64,000 nucleotides of DNA from Mesonia aestuariivivens (GTDB lineage Bacteria > Bacteroidota > Bacteroidia > Flavobacteriales > Flavobacteriaceae), in the NCBI RefSeq assembly GCF_019311235.1, contig NZ_JAHWDF010000012.1, positions 1 to 64,000 on the forward strand, in the 5' to 3' direction. Positions 63,086 to 64,000 of the stretch are shown one piece after another. The position numbers and the translations under genes are program-made. The first letter of the stretch is position 1. Each line of letters starts with the position of its first letter. A model generated the notes under the pieces. It made no database searches. It was given only the letters and a program-made list of their open reading frames with translations, and was not told the DNA's origin.

Positions 63086-64000
63086 TTAATTTCCAAAGTT
63101 ATATCTCAACGTAATTCCTGACCTAATGGTTGTTTGCGGAAATGCTGTTGAAATTGCATATTCTGCAAAGGTATGATCATAATAGAAAATAGCTGTCAAA
63201 TTTTTAGATAAAGCGTAATCTGCTGTGAAATTTATTGTCCAAATATCTTGACCCGCCGTGGTCTGACTATTATTAAGGTCCAAATATCGTATTATTGTTT
63301 CATTTCTCCTAAGGGAAATATCAGCTTTAAAGTTTAAATCGCTACTTAGTATTCTTGGCTGCCCTGCTAAACGCGTTGCTATTTTTAAATCTTTGATTCT
63401 ATAGCCAAGTCCAAAAGTATATTGATTTCCTTGAGTTTCAGTTAATAAATTATTACTAAAGCTTAAAGACAGTGCTCTATCTTTTCTAATTTCTGCAAGA
63501 ATTTTTACAGAACTTTTTAACTCCATATCTACTTTAATTAACGGAGAAAATTGCTCTACTAAATTTACAGTTGAAATAAAGTATTCATTTTTAAAGTTAC
63601 CAGATTGGTCTTTATTAATTTCACTATAAGGTGCGGTTCTATTATAATCTAAGTTACTTTGAAACTGGTTTACATTATAAATTGAAGAATAGCCATGCTG
63701 CAAACTAAACCTTTTAAAGCGTTCTTTAAACCAGCCTATTCTCATTAGACCCGTATATTTTAAATTCCAATTAGGCAAAGGCGTACTTTTAGTAATGCCT
63801 AAACCAACCTTCGTTGGATCTTGATTTGTATAGGCTGAAACAAATGATGGCAGTAATACTGCTTGACTATTTTTACCAAATCCTTCAGGGTAACCTTCTG
63901 CATCTAAATTATCGGGATTATTTGTATCTATACCTGCTTCTTGCGCCAGCCTATTAGCAACCGTTAATCTGTTATTTCTAAATTGATCAAAAACTTCTGA
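63086..64000 (-). CDS. sprA: Type IX translocon protein SprA, C-terminal part (runs off window)
   Basis: The reading frame is open from position 64000 to the stop at 63086 and gives 304 residues of the C-terminal end. It contains GFGKNSQAVLLPSFVSAY, LPNWNLKYTGLMRIGWFKE, FSLQHGYSS and a terminal strand TIRSGITLRYNFGN, which match the end of SprA, the ~2400-residue outer membrane translocon of the type IX secretion system. A TTG within the frame at 63778 is not a start. This supplies the secretion pore, while the motor is encoded by gldKLMN elsewhere in the window. Confidence 0.92.
   Translation of the reverse strand, partial: SEVFDQFRNNRLTVANRLAQEAGIDTNNPDNLDAEGYPEGFGKNSQAVLLPSFVSAYTNQDPTKVGLGITKSTPLPNWNLKYTGLMRIGWFKERFKRFSLQHGYSSIYNVNQFQSNLDYNRTAPYSEINKDQSGNFKNEYFISTVNLVEQFSPLIKVDMELKSSVKILAEIRKDRALSLSFSNNLLTETQGNQYTFGLGYRIKDLKIATRLAGQPRILSSDLNFKADISLRRNETIIRYLDLNNSQTTAGQDIWTINFTADYALSKNLTAIFYYDHTFAEYAISTAFPQTTIRSGITLRYNFGN

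Overview
This is an AT-rich stretch of chromosome from a gliding-type member of the Bacteroidota, almost certainly a flavobacterium (Flavobacteriaceae). The evidence is the type IX secretion set (gldK-gldL-gldM-gldN, the 3' end of sprA, a PorP/SprF-like gene), the typical flavobacterial neighbourhoods tig-clpP-clpX, nadK-uppS-bamA-ompH-ompH-murI and sprA-gcvH-vanZ, and promoters of the Bacteroidota primary sigma factor form (TTG, 18-21 bases, TAnnTTTG). I cannot name the genus from the sequence alone. Nearly all of the window is core genome; the clearly mobile parts are a transposase tail at the left edge and one complete IS1595-type element near 47-48 kb.

Layout. 1-385: end of an ISL3/ISAon1-like transposase, an initiator tRNA on the minus strand with its promoter and terminator. 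0.4-5.8 kb: glycosyltransferase, divergent AraC-type regulator, small proteins (one unknown, a DUF1328 protein, a CPxCG protein), ABC-F ATPase and a DUF983 membrane protein. 5.8-11.5 kb: FAD oxidoreductase and the gldKLMN operon, which encodes the core of the type IX secretion/gliding motor. 11.6-16.2 kb: a ureohydrolase-like protein lacking several metal ligands, topA, and an uncharacterised membrane protein. 16.3-20.8 kb: apparent operon miaB, sigma-54 activator, lptE, TPR-like protein, secG. 20.9-26.4 kb: groES-groEL, then tig, clpP and clpX on the other strand, a proteostasis block. 26.4-31.4 kb: holin-like membrane protein, FadL-type porin with an SGNH lipoprotein, pdxJ with an alpha/beta hydrolase.

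31.4-39.4 kb is a plus-strand envelope cluster: CBS-domain protein, nadK, DUF6089 protein, uppS, bamA, two OmpH/Skp chaperones and murI, meeting a convergent PorP/SprF gene. 40.6-48.8 kb holds a NifU-type scaffold with a doubled N domain, a PiT phosphate transporter fused to a PhoU-like domain, a YyaL-type protein, an MscS channel, the IS1595 element and an orphan secreted protein. 48.8-55.3 kb: tsaB and a TolC/HlyD/MacB-type export system. 55.4-60.5 kb: a cytochrome oxidase maturation operon (ctaB, two subunit III-type proteins, subunit IV, an SCO-like protein without its cysteines, a true SCO, DUF420, and a small CxxC membrane protein). 60.6-64 kb: two tandem tonB genes, vanZ, gcvH and the C-terminal end of sprA.

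I found no CRISPR array, phage, rRNA operon or defence island. The observations most worth pursuing are the small CxxC protein and cysteine-less SCO paralogue in the oxidase operon, the metal-ligand-poor ureohydrolase beside topA, the receiver-less sigma-54 activator embedded between miaB and lptE, the repeated TTGGCAT motif before groES, and a fully delimited IS1595 insertion whose transposase appears to have lost a catalytic aspartate. Protein family names rest on recognised motifs and gene order; no database search was possible.
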